The position numbers were made by a program, and so were the translations under genes. A DNA stretch of 64,000 bases from Oxyruncus cristatus (Eukaryota; Chordata; Aves; Passeriformes; Cotingidae). The notes below the pieces were generated by a model. That model was not told where the DNA came from. It worked only from the letters and a program-made list of their open reading frames with translations, and ran no database searches. This document shows positions 1 through 12,000 of the stretch, piece by piece. Every line of letters begins with the position of its first letter. The stretch's first letter is position 1. The stretch lies in the NCBI GenBank assembly GCA_013399855.1, contig VXAY01001313.1, positions 2,873,333 to 2,937,332 on the forward strand. Direction: 5' to 3'.

Positions 1-2700
1 TGAGAGTATTGAGCTGAGGCAGAGTCTGGGCAGCAAGGCAAGTTGACCAGTGAGTACGCTAAAAAAAACCCAATAAGCTTGGTCTCAGCTCAGAGATTAT
101 TAAGGGAACTGAAAAATCATTACATCTAGAAATGGGACCTAATGGAAGTCAATGAGAGAATGACTATGGATATTTAATGAGCAGCACTGCATCATGTTCT
201 CATCAGAAATAAATAATGAGACACTTGAATTTCTCTTTGAACAACAGTAAAAGTAAAATGTGAAAATAGCAAGGGGAAAAGTAATCCTTTGGGCCATCCT
301 CTCTATAAATGATTGCTACAAGCCTTAATTAATTATCGGTGTAACTTGTGAAACAAGCTTCTGTGAAACTATAGCACCATAAAATGTCTGTTTAATTGTT
401 AGCCCCGAACCACATCTAGATTACCTTGAAAGTCTGAGAGTTCGTTACCCAGAATTACTGAAAAATAGCCAGTGCAATTTGGCTACTGAATTCATACTGC
501 TGAATTTATACTGCTGAAGAACACAGTATGAATTCTACATGAGAAGAGCAATGCTCCAGAAATCCTGGTGAGCAATCTTTGTTGGGAACAACATTGCTAT
601 AACATGCTCATTAAACTTCAGTCGATTCGTATGTTACTGCTGCACTTCTGACTGCTAACTTCTGATTATGTATTTGAAAGCAGAAGCAAAATCAACAGGT
701 TGGCAACAAGGAGGAATGCTGGAAAAGAGAGGTGACGAGAGGTGAACTGTGGAGCTGGAGCTATTTCAGCTAGTACATCCTATAAGGATCCTCCTCACCG
801 GGGTGGATCCTCAGCCTGGACAGGAGAACAGGAGGCAGTGGGGAAGCAGTGGAGATGGGAGAGTAGTTACACCATGTAGCCTTCTTCATTTAGCTTTGCT
901 GGAAAACTAGGCTCCCTTAATTGCCTCTGTTGCCAACACGAAAAGAGACCAGCTTTAGCAACAGGCAACTCAAGTTGCCCGTATTACACTATTATTTTGG
1001 AACATCCTGTCTGTCTTGCTGGTCTTTTGTCACGGATCTAACATGGCTGCACAAGCCTGGAAGAAATTTGAGTTTTAAGGAGTAACATCAATAACAGCTC
1101 TTCAAAATGTGTGTGTTTCTCATAGCACTTTCAGGTGGAAGCTTTACATGTTGAATGGTCTGTGGTGGAGGGTTTTTTTGCCCTTATTTATTTATTTATT
1201 ATTTTATTTTGGTTTTTCCCCCCCATCCTTTCTTCAAACCTCCAAAACGCCTTTTGTATTAGATTGTTCGTATTTCTTCCTTGGTTTTATGGCAGTTCAT
1301 GTGATTTGATTCTTACATGAATCTCTGCAGAAGAGCAGCTGCAGATATGATCAGGCTATTAAAATGGTACAGAATTGTAGTTCTCTCCTAGGGAAATCTG
1401 AATTGAGATGGATATCTACAAGAGGTGGACAGAAGAGCCACGGCAACTTCAAACACTAACAGAAGAGAGTGGGATGGGCACTTTTCTCTGATCGATATGA
1501 CTATAATTAAGATCCAAGAAAACCTAATGTTTAAAGAAATCTCTGTTGTTGTAATTCCTTTCCCCTTCTTCTTTGACCTTAGGTAAGGAAAAGGAAAGCT
1601 GGTGACTGGTGCTGAAAGGCCAACAGAATGCTGGATGGCTTCTGCATCAGTCAGCCACATTTTATCCCACACTCCCATTTCTATCGGGGAAGCAGATGGC
1701 CAGGTCCAGGGTTTTAGTAGAATTGCTCATGTTTTAGGCTGGAGTCAGGCATCTGAGACTCTCTCCTGTAACACTGCTGGCAAGGAAGCTTTCCTGAGCT
1801 CCATAACTGGAAGAGAAAGATTTCCCTAAAGCATCTCTGCAATAGTAGTGTCTGGTTAGTGCTTTATCAGTAGCTCTTGTGCTCCATTCAGTCCCTCCTC
1901 ATTTCTGTAAACTTTTAACTTGTGTTTTCTGTTTTGTGTCTGGCACAGGAGTTGATTTTCCTGCCAAAGCTATAATGCAGTATATCTGGGAAGTGGGGCA
2001 GTAGCAATCTGATCAGGCTGAAAGTAATTATCTATCAGATTCTCCAAAGCATTTGAGCTTTTTACTTTTGTAAGTGTTGTGCATTTGTGGTGGAAGTAAT
2101 TTATATACTTCTACACTCATTGAAAAATAATAGTCTTTATAAACATGAGATGTCTTTTGTTAGTATGAATAGAATTCTGCTCCCTTACCAAGTAGCAAAA
2201 ATTGGTCCCTTATCTGAGCTTTGATTTGTCAGCAAGTCAGAACACACTGGTCAGTCCTGCAGGCATGTGCTAGTCCTGATATAATACATAAGATGTGCGT
2301 ATTTACTAGGTTATTAACTCTTTATCAATATCATGCATGTTACCGACAGTTCAATAATTGCTTGATCAAAGTCGGAGTTTTTAAAAGAAAATAAAGCGTT
2401 TTAATAGCATCCTTATATATATATATTTTAATATTCTTATAAAGGAGGCTTGCATTCCATTAGCGCAAACAACTGTCTTAAATCTTCCCAATATCCCCAT
2501 GACGAAGTAAATGACTGCTAATTCCTGCTCAGATAACAGTTACCTTGCCTGTGGTGCAGGTCCCCAGAAAATATGTTTGTTTTTCCTTGCACAAGAGGCA
2601 CAAATTTCCTGAGGAGGGTGTTTTGCAGGGGCTCCCTGAAGGAAGAAATGCCGTTAGTGCTGTTCCAGGAAGCAATAAGCACCTTCATGAAAATAACTCA
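1..2700. other. Upstream intergenic sequence, no gene seen
   Basis: No splice-flanked coding segment or RNA gene is recognisable on either strand; the short open frames here lack any family resemblance. In other vertebrates the gene RGR lies divergently on this side of LRIT1, so this is probably the RGR-LRIT1 intergenic region, but no RGR exon is visible. An AT dinucleotide run lies near 2416-2428. Confidence 0.6.
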
Positions 2701-2712
2701 AGTCCCCATCCT

Positions 2713-2718
2713 TAATCC
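2713..2718 (+). promoter_or_regulatory. Candidate CRX/OTX2-type site upstream of LRIT1
   Basis: The hexamer TAATCC lies about 165 bp before the LRIT1 start codon. This is the core bound by photoreceptor/bipolar homeodomain factors CRX and OTX2. A hexamer occurs often by chance; proximity to a retinal gene start is the only support. Confidence 0.35.
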
Positions 2719-2809
2719 CTGCCTATCCTTTTTTATCTGATGGACTCAGCGAGGGCTGGAAGATCACAGTGTGGCTGAAAACAAAAGGGAGTTAACAAGA
2801 TGTGACCAG

Positions 2810-2824
2810 CCAATGGATAAAACA
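2810..2824 (+). promoter_or_regulatory. CCAAT box and adjoining ATAAAA, candidate LRIT1 core promoter
   Basis: CCAAT at 2810-2814 is followed closely by GGATAAAAC, a weak TATA-like stretch. They lie about 60-70 bp before the LRIT1 ATG, so transcription may start in the short interval before 2883. The transcription start itself cannot be placed from sequence. Confidence 0.3.
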
Positions 2825-2882
2825 ATAGGCGAAGCCCTCCACGCTGTGTAGAGCCCAGGTGTCCTTCCATGCTCAGGTAGCC

Positions 2883-3004
2883 ATGTGGATCGTGGTGAGT
2901 TTGCTGTGTTGCCTCACGCTCGGGGGGCTGCCAGGGGCGAGCGGCTCGTGCCCATCCCAGTGCAGCTGCGCCTTCCACAGCCTCAGCGAAGGGACCAAAG
3001 CCAG
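2883..3004 (+). CDS. LRIT1: LRIT1 coding exon 1 (signal peptide and LRR N-cap)
   Basis: ATG at 2883 opens a hydrophobic leader (MWIVVSLLCCLTLGG) followed by the CPSQCSC motif and EGTKA, aligning with human LRIT1. The exon ends AAAGCCAG before donor GTAATG and leaves a phase-2 codon (AG|G, Arg) completed in exon 2. An out-of-frame ATG-initiated frame overlaps it and is a shadow. Confidence 0.93.
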
Positions 3005-6000
3005 GTAATGCCGGGACTCTCCGCGGGGGCTGCCGCGCTTTCTCGGGGTGCCGGGGAATTTTATTTCCTCTCCTTTGTAAAGATGCTTGGAGGAGAAAAT
3101 ATTGTGTCCAGACTTTGTGTCCGTTATTTTTTCCAGTCGCTGTGCGCTCTAGCTATATTTGCAGAGGATTAGCTTCTGAAAACACAGTAAGCTGATTTCA
3201 GAGAAAGCGTTTCAGCATCTCTGTGAGAAGTGACATAATTACTGCTGGTGCAATGGAGAAAAGGGAATAAAATTTAAACAATATTTTATTTTTTTTACCT
3301 TTGTGCTGAAAATTCTAGTTTTAAGAAGTTTTATTCAGCTCTGCTGGTCTGTTACTAAAGTGTAACTAGATTTGATTTATGTTGTGGTAACAAAAAATTT
3401 GATTTACTTAAAAAATCCTTCAGCTGGAGATTTTAGGCAAAGCAATAGACTGTAGATGAGAATGAACCAAAAAAAATAGGCAACAGTCATAAAAATAAAA
3501 GAATTCTCAGACTGGAAGCTTTCAGTTGAGAAAAAGACAAGACTCAAAGGACCTCCATTTTTTTAATGCAATGCCATACTATGCACATTTCTCTGGAGGA
3601 CTGTTTTCTATAACCCTTCTGAAGTGTAATCACAAAGTAATTGTCTGACTTAATGAAATAGAGGCTACGTTTTTGTATGGTGCAGGTCAGAGTAGAGGAG
3701 GTTTTGTGACAGAGATACATTATTTGCAAAATCCTTTGGAATAAATTTTTTCTAGACAAGAGCACAGCACTGAAATTAAGTATTTTGGATCCCCATGAAA
3801 TAGATCTACTTTCTTATCTCTTTTGTGGTGCTATAGATTTAATACCAGAAACTTTGCCAGTAAGAAGCATGGTAGAGACACAAGTAGTCTGCAATTGTTA
3901 AAAGGGAGTGCAATAGCAGGAGAGCCGATCCTTTCTTCATAAATGTCACAGTTCCCAGGGGAATTTCCTCGCAGTGACTGGTAAAAGCTGTTGAGCATTT
4001 TAGTAAGATACATAATAAAGCAAATATCCATTATTCCCCTAAGGAGCATAATGTCACCTTTTTTTCTGCATTATGATTCATATTTCTCACTAGGAGAGGG
4101 AGATTATCCCATAGATTAAATGTTTAGTGCTCCCTGACATAGTTTAAGGACACTATGAGTAGCATGCTGCTTTACTGCCATGGTGTTTCTGTTGGCAAAC
4201 ATTTTGTGTCATGGCTACACACAAAAAAAATGTTTTATTGAAAGGATTTCTGGATTTTTCTTATTTGATAGATTTTTCTCTTCCTCAAAATCTCAGTTTT
4301 CAGCTGAGGGTGGGCAGGATTTAATGCCACAATAAAAGCGTTGGATGAGAGTAATGTACTGTGTTTTGATTATAAGTTAACAATTTAACTGTAGGCTTAA
4401 ATTGCATTCAACTCTGGGAGGTTTGCATGAGCAGTTCAGCGTTGTTATATGTTTTTGTTTATCCTGGAGGAGTAATTGCTTTCAGCCAAAACCAATCTGG
4501 TTTTGGCAGCTTTGCAATATTCTGTTTACAGAGGCAATGTGATAAGAAAATGTTACTTGACTGATCACATAACATTTCTTGCAGTGTCTTGTTTAGCATG
4601 TGGAGTGGAACACGCCTATTTAACCTGTTATCTTTTGTAGGTGGCTTTGTATTTTGTTAAGAACTTACCTTCCTCTACCTGCTGATAGGCAAACTAAAAT
4701 GCAGTCTGATAAAAACCTGTTTTGTCTCCCTTCATTTCTCTTGACTATCTACAATCCCAAGTCACAATTTTTTGTATGAAGGCTGCAAAAACGCAGCACA
4801 CTTTTCATGCTTCGACTGCTGGAGACTAGGAATGGGAAGAATGATTAAAACATGTAAATCTGCCTTGCTTTCCAAAGAGTTAATTTTCCGTGCTTTCAGT
4901 CTCATAACTATACATGCCTGTGGAGCAGTGACTGCTACCACCTCTACACGCCTTCCAGACTACTTCACAGTAAAGCAGAGCTTGCTCTAGTGCATTTCCA
5001 GTGAGCTGTTAGCTGACTTTCTTATCCTCGTTTCTCAAATCAGAGGTCCTATGTCCTATTAGGTCTATGTAACTTCTTGCCCTCCGACATGTCAGTAAGG
5101 CTTCCTTTTGTATGGCTTTTTTGTTCAATGTTTGGATCATTTTGTTTTAACTTGCACTAGAATTCTCTGTTGTGCATGAATGTTGTCACTACGGTCTCTC
5201 ATAAGTACTCTAAAAAAACCTGAAAGCAAAAAACAGCAGGAACACTATATAGGCCAGATTCAGGCTCACATCACTCCAGGAGCAGCATAACACTGCGATC
5301 TCTGCAGTCAGAAGGTACATATGAATGTTGATGTCCTTACGGTGATGATGTAGAGATCAGCAGCAAGTAACAAATTACAAGAAGAAATCTTGTGAAAAAA
5401 CAAAAGCAGATCCAAATCTTGCATTGAAATAAAATTTCAAAACCTTTTCAAAATACAAGAAAGTCACACCTTTGCTTGTCTTTCCCCACCAGGACAGTGC
5501 TGTGTAATGACCCAGAGATGACCCTCCCTCCTGTGAACATCCCCATAGACACAATCAAGCTTCGGATAGAAAAGACGGCCATCCGCAGGGTGCCAGGAGA
5601 GGCTTTCCACCTCCTTCACAACCTGGAGTACCTCTGGATGCCCTATAACTCCCTGGCCAGCCTCAGCGGAATCACCTTCAAGGGCCTTCATCGTCTGCAG
5701 GAGCTGAGGCTGGATGGGAACAATTTAATAGCTTTCCCCTGGGAAGCCCTGGCTGGCATGCCACAGCTACGGCTTCTGGATTTACACAGCAACGAACTTA
5801 CCTCAGTCCCTCCAGATGCTGCTCGTTATGTCAAGAATATCACGTACCTGGATCTGTCTAGCAATAAGCTGATGACTCTTCCTCAGGCTCTTATTGCCAC
5901 CTGGGCAAACCTCCAGGCTGTTCCTTACTTCCCCAATGATAACTCCAAGATCATCCTAGGTAAGAGAAGGGCCTGTCATTTTGCAGGGGGCACAAATAGC

Positions 6001-9000
6001 AGGAGTTTCTCATCTTACTGCAGCATTTTCACCCACTGTGGTTACCAGAACAAGTACATTGCCACTATATATATAATACCCCATATAAAGGGTATAAATT
6101 CATTTTCATATTAACAAATTCACCTCAGGCTCGTCAAACCCAGCTTATCACACCATAAATTTGGTAACTTGCTTGACTCTTTGTAACAGAAACCTGGTGA
6201 CTTTTGCTCAAGGCTTTTTTTTATTTATTGACACTGCCATTTTGGACAGTAATACAAATATGATTAGGGCTCCTCATCATTCATATGGTCTTTTTTAATA
6301 ACACTTTGTATAGAATCTACGCATTTTAAGCAGCATCGCATAAAAAGGTGGCTATTTATTGTGTCCAAATTAAAGAGGAATCGTGCCATGACTGAGCATA
6401 AAATCTGGGTCAGGACTGCCAGTTTGTCTCTTCAGAGATTTATGTGTTCACACAGAATTAAACCCTAGTCTACCTAAACCCACCAAGACAGTGCTGCCTA
6501 GAAGGGCAGCAGTAAAACTGCAAGAATCCCCCTTTTGGTGTCAGTGCTGGGCTCCTCAGAGGTATGGCTTTGGGGCACTTGTCCATTTTTGTATCAGCTG
6601 ACTCTCAGTTGCAGTATCCCCAGGAGAGGTTTTCAGCCCGTTTATTAGTTCAGGGTATTACTCCTCAGTCTTTTAACATTCGAGTGCTGATTCAGATCCA
6701 CGGTAGGTTGATGATGTTTCAGAGTTGTTGCCATCTGCTGTTTTCACTTGCCTTGAGCTGATGCAGCTCCACTGACTGTGTTTGGTCTGCGGGGTGTGTG
6801 CATCTGTGTGTACTGCCTCTACAGCCATGGATGTGAGTTGAGGCACTTGCTGATAATCTCATCAGAGACATTGCAAGTTTCCTCTTGCTCTGGCAAGCAC
6901 CTCCTGCTCTTTGTTCCCTTGATAAATATAGGGGGGTAAAGTTTTTTTAAAAAGGATTACAATGGAAAGTGATACAAGACTTAAAAAAAGATACAAAATG
7001 CCACCTACAAAGCTTTTAGTGTCCTTAGCAGATGTTGTTTAAGGTTTCATTAGCATCAGGAGAGGAGCAGGTGTTTCTTTATTGTGTTTTGCCAGATGCA
7101 GTAACAAGTTCTTTAAACCAAAGCTGGCAGTTTGGGATTACCCATTGCACTTGTGGCAAGACACTGCCTAGATCATACTTTTTTTTTTTTTTAATTTTTT
7201 TATCGTCAAGTTACATGTAAAAATGTTATTCCATTCAATATATATTAGTAGAGTGTTTTATTGAGAAGATTGTGCCTGGATGCTCTGGCCAACCTGAGTG
7301 TTGACATATCCAGCTGTGCTTAGGTTGAGTGTGCCAGGATCCTAAAAAATTAATGTAGGCAAATGCCTATAATGCTAAAATTAATGCAGTAATGTATAGA
7401 CACTCCAGCTTCTAGGTCCTATCCTGCTGACCCTCAGAGGGACCAGGTAGATAAAATGCATGTCCCTCACAGGAGCAGAAGGGGAGAACACAGCTGCTTG
7501 TTTCTGTTTCGCTCTGCTCATGACTGTTTCTCATGGAGGCATAAAAAGTCATGAATAGTAAAGAGTCAGCCCAATCCATCCTTTGTCTGCAGTGCATCAC
7601 TGTGACTTCTCTTCAGAGCCCTTGTTTGTAGACTACTTCAAGATGTAGCTCCTGTGTTAAGTTGCTGGCTAATAGTGTGTGCCAAGGGTGCAAGCTTTTC
7701 CACATGAGGGTTGCCCACGTAAGCCCATGGAATTGTGCTGTGCAGGGAAGCAAAGAGCTCACTTTGGGGCTTTGGGGGTGCTGCAGCATCAGCTGGAGCT
7801 GGTGCACCTGCCAGGTAATCTGGCTTACATTGTTATCTAGTGCATGAGGTCAGAAATAAGCTGCAAAGAAGTATGCTAGTAAAAATGCCATAAACCAACA
7901 AAGCCAAGCTGTACTTTCTTTCTTTATTTAGTCCCCTTCACTTTAATGCATTAATTTATAAGAATTGACCTTCTGCCAAGACCCATCACTTTCACATCCT
8001 CTTCCAGTCTCAGGGAAGATGATATGGCATGATCTCAGAAGAAATTTTCCAGCAGCATCTTTACAACACTTGGAGACCTCGGGGGCTTTTGATCAGCGCT
8101 GTGTTTCTGTTGACTGTAGCAAATTCAAGCAGCCCCTTGATGCTCATGGAGCCTTGTGGAGCACCGTCTGTGCATGTGTCAAAATTTGGTTCTGGCTGGA
8201 AAGCCTGTGCTTGCATGACTCCTGCTGCAGGGCTCCAGGGCCCAGTGAGGGTGGGCACTGTAGGGTGGGCAGCTGTCATTTCCCCCACCAGGAATCGAGG
8301 AAACATTAGTACTCTTTACTTTGAGGCAGGTGCTGGCCCCAAGGGATGTCCTTGGGCTGCCTGTGGAAAAGAAGAGGTGGAGCTCCCTTAGAGGAAGCAG
8401 AGCTCACTCCTGTGGCAGGCAGGAGGCCTGGGAGCCATGCTCCTGGCTTAGGTCTTCAAATCTGTGCCTGGGTTAGATGGTATAAATGTCCCTGGTGCCA
8501 GTTCTGCTAGCTAAAACCATTAGAGACCACAAACCATCCACAGAAAAGCTGGACGGGGATATTTGTGAGTAGGATGACACAGATTTAATCAGAATGCAGC
8601 GACTTCTGTTCATGGATATGCATTGCTCTAGTTCCAAATTTGCTTTTTCAGTACTAGCTTCACAGGTCTATTTTTAATAATGTCTCATTTTTTTTTCAGA
8701 ATTTGAGTTCAATAGGTGTGAACTGAGATAGCAGAATAAAGAAAGAAAGGAGAAACATTCTGGGACTCTGAAACAGGAGTGCACTCTTCAATAGTCCCTG
8801 TTCTGTGTGTATATTCTTACTATAGGAATTGTCTATTTATATTCTTTTATGTACTGTAACAAGAATATTCTTCAATTTAATCCTTAAAACAGTTCTTTTA
8901 TTTTATCCCGTGTAAATTAGTCTTTTAGGAAAAACAGCTGATTACTAAAATAATGAAAATAACTTAGAATAACAGGGCTGGAAGAGAACTATTACAGCCA

Positions 9001-12000
9001 AGTATGATCACCTACACCTGTTGTAGGTATGAAAGGTGGCATGACAATATGGATAATATTTTAATAAGATAGATAATAATTAATATAACAATTATGGAGA
9101 ACAATTTATTAGTGGGAAGAATTTCCTGGCCTGTCTAAGGAAGAGACTTCATAGTCTTCTCATACCAAAAAAATTCACAGCCCTTCTCCCAGGGTTACTT
9201 GTTTTTTTCATCCTGGAACCAAATGTGTTTATAATAACTTCTTGTTTTGCTTCTTTGGGTGCATAAATTGCAATGTTTTCATAATATGAATAATCCTGCT
9301 TTGAACTTAAAGAATATGATTTCAGATGCCGATTTTGAGATACTTTAGCAAGCCCTGTTTATTCCATTTTAGTAACTGGCAACCATGGGATCCATCAGGC
9401 TCAGCCAACGGCATCAGGGAGCTGTTGGGGGATCACCCCCCCCCACACCCCACATACCCCTGCGTAAGCACAGGCAGTTCTTGCAGAGCAGTTTGGGAGC
9501 CTATCACAGTTTGTCCTGATGAAAAATAGAAATGAAAGTGGCAGAAACAACAGGTGCTGTTGGAGTGACTTAGTGCTCTGATTTGTTTTGACAGGCTTGC
9601 AAGACAATCCTTGGGTATGTGACTGCAGTCTGTATGAAATGGTCCATTTCCTGAATTTCCAGTCTCCTAACATAGCGTTCATTGAGCCCAGGCTGAAATG
9701 CTTCACGCCCCGGAGCCTTGCAGGAGTGTTCTTCAGCCAAGTGGAGCTAAGGAAGTGTCAAAGCCCCGTTGTACACACATCTGTAGCCAAAGTGAAGACC
9801 ATCCTGGGCAGCACGGTGCTGCTACGATGTGGGACAACGGGGGTGCCTATCCCTGAGCTCAGCTGGAGGAGAGCTGACGGTGCTCAACTGAATGGCACAG
9901 GTGGGCTTGATTTAACCTTTTCTCACACATGGAATGAGTGATAGGGACCTGTACCTTTATTTTCTACACACTGTTCAGCACATGGAAGCTTCTATGACAA
10001 CAGAACAATGTAATTTTTCATTGACTGTAAAATTACTTACATGTTGATGAAATTATCATCAGATAAATGTATACTATACTGTGTAAAAAGTTGGTTTGGT
10101 TTTGTTTCACAGCAATTATGGTGGTGAGACAGTCGAGGAGTTTTCTGCAAACCTGTTGGAGCTGAAGAAATTAAATGTGTCCAACTGTAGCGAGAGGCTG
10201 TTCTCAGTTATTTAGTTATTCAGTCACTGACAAGGCTTCCTACTGAATTATTCTATGGGTGTTTGAGACCAATGAATAGCTACTGTTAATCAGTTAGCAA
10301 ACATGTCTGACAGAGAGATGTCTAATGTGAATTCAACTGGGATTCAGATCTGCTGTAGAGAGAAAGAGAAGGCTGCAAACATACAACATTGCTGATATAT
10401 TGAAAAACAAAAAAAGCCACTAAGCTGCTGAAGGATACAATTCTGCACTGGAAATGTCTCCAAGAAATCATTTATTTCTGATAGATTGACAAGGTGTCTT
10501 GGGAAAAAGATTGTGGGAGAAACACTGACCACCTGGCCTGAGTACCTCTTCTGTGCCCACTCCTCTTGTGGGGGAAATCTTCAAACAGCCGCTGATTTTG
10601 TGACTGATCATGTTTTCATTTACATTCACAAGAATTTTTGGAGCTAAAATTCCAGTGTTGGTTCTTTATTGTATGGGGAATTTAGGGAAGATACTTTTGC
10701 TGGATTGAAGACAATTGTCCTTAGCTTTTTGCCCTAGGACCTGAACCTTCATCCCTCCTACCTCCCCTGAATACTACTGTATTCCAGGCCTGTGGCCCTG
10801 ACTTTCACGGCAGGTCTAAACTCAGCAGATAAATTGCTAAGTATGGGGTCTGATCTTCAAAGGGTTACAGGGCTCCTTGGTGCACAGAACAGGGAAGAGA
10901 GCATTTTTATTTCACAGCAGTAGAACCACTTGTAATAAATATCATTTTTTGGGATCTGTACAAGTCATTGCTCTGTTGTGCATGGTGTGCTGGATATAGC
11001 AGACCTGCTTCTCATAATGTCTACCCATCATGCTGTGAACATCCCTCCTACACTTGAAAGAGAACCACCACAAAAAAACAAAAAAAAGCCCCAAAAAAAC
11101 AAACAAAAAAACCCACACAAAAAAACAAACCAAAAAACTCCAGAGAATGGTTTCCTGAAAGCCTATGTTGAGTTTACTTTGAGCGACAACTGAGAATGAT
11201 GTATTTTGTGCCTCATTAAATCAGACCTTAGCACCTTTCAATAAACTGTTGGCTGAAAAGATACATTATTTCTCAGCAATGGGATCTTCTGTGCCAATGG
11301 TGTAATATGACTATTTGAAATGTTGGTGTTCTGAACAGAAAGGAGTGAGAAACAGCCCACAGTCTGTATGTGTGGGGAAGTGCTGTAGGTAGGATATCTG
11401 TATGTTTTGTCATATACCCATTTAGTAAATAATTAAAGTAAAAAAGTAACTTTTGCTACCTTGTACTTCACTGCCATGGAACAGGCCCTGATTGCCAAAG
11501 CTGGATCCTGACCCCATGAGGGCTTGGGAGAAGTTTGCATCCTGTCTTACCTTTGCCTTTCAGACATCTCTCCCTGATTTCCCTTGCGGTGGAAAAGAGC
11601 GGAGATAGTATGTGCTCATCCTAAGGAGGCTGCTTAAATAATGAAGAAGGTGCTTTACCCTTGTACAGGATCCTAACTTTTTTATTTTCCTGCACAAATA
11701 AAAGAAGGCAAAAAAAGCTTGTTTTAGCTTCCAGGTAAACCAAGCAAGAAAATCAACACTCAGCTGTGTACATATAATTCAGTGATAAGTGGTCAGACCT
11801 GTATAAGTATTATATGTATAAATAATTTAGCAGTAAAAGGGTTATTATTTTTCAATTATTTTTCCATATACTCTGGACTAGTCCATATGTGGTTATTAGA
11901 ATAAAATTTCTGCTGTTTGTATTTTCTGTGCCTCAGAGGACTATTTAATCTAGTGTTTAAATAGATCATGTTATTGCTGGCTCCTTCCACTCTTTTAAGT

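Noticed and set aside
5960..6114. Extension of LRIT1 exon 2 open frame to a stop at 6112-6114
   Set aside because: The frame runs past a good donor and the peptide loses resemblance to LRIT1; intron read-through.
8968..9010. Weak CR1-like stretch (AGAATAACAGGGCTGGAAGA)
   Set aside because: Similarity is confined to about 20 bases and does not continue into the CR1 3' region; chance or too decayed to call.
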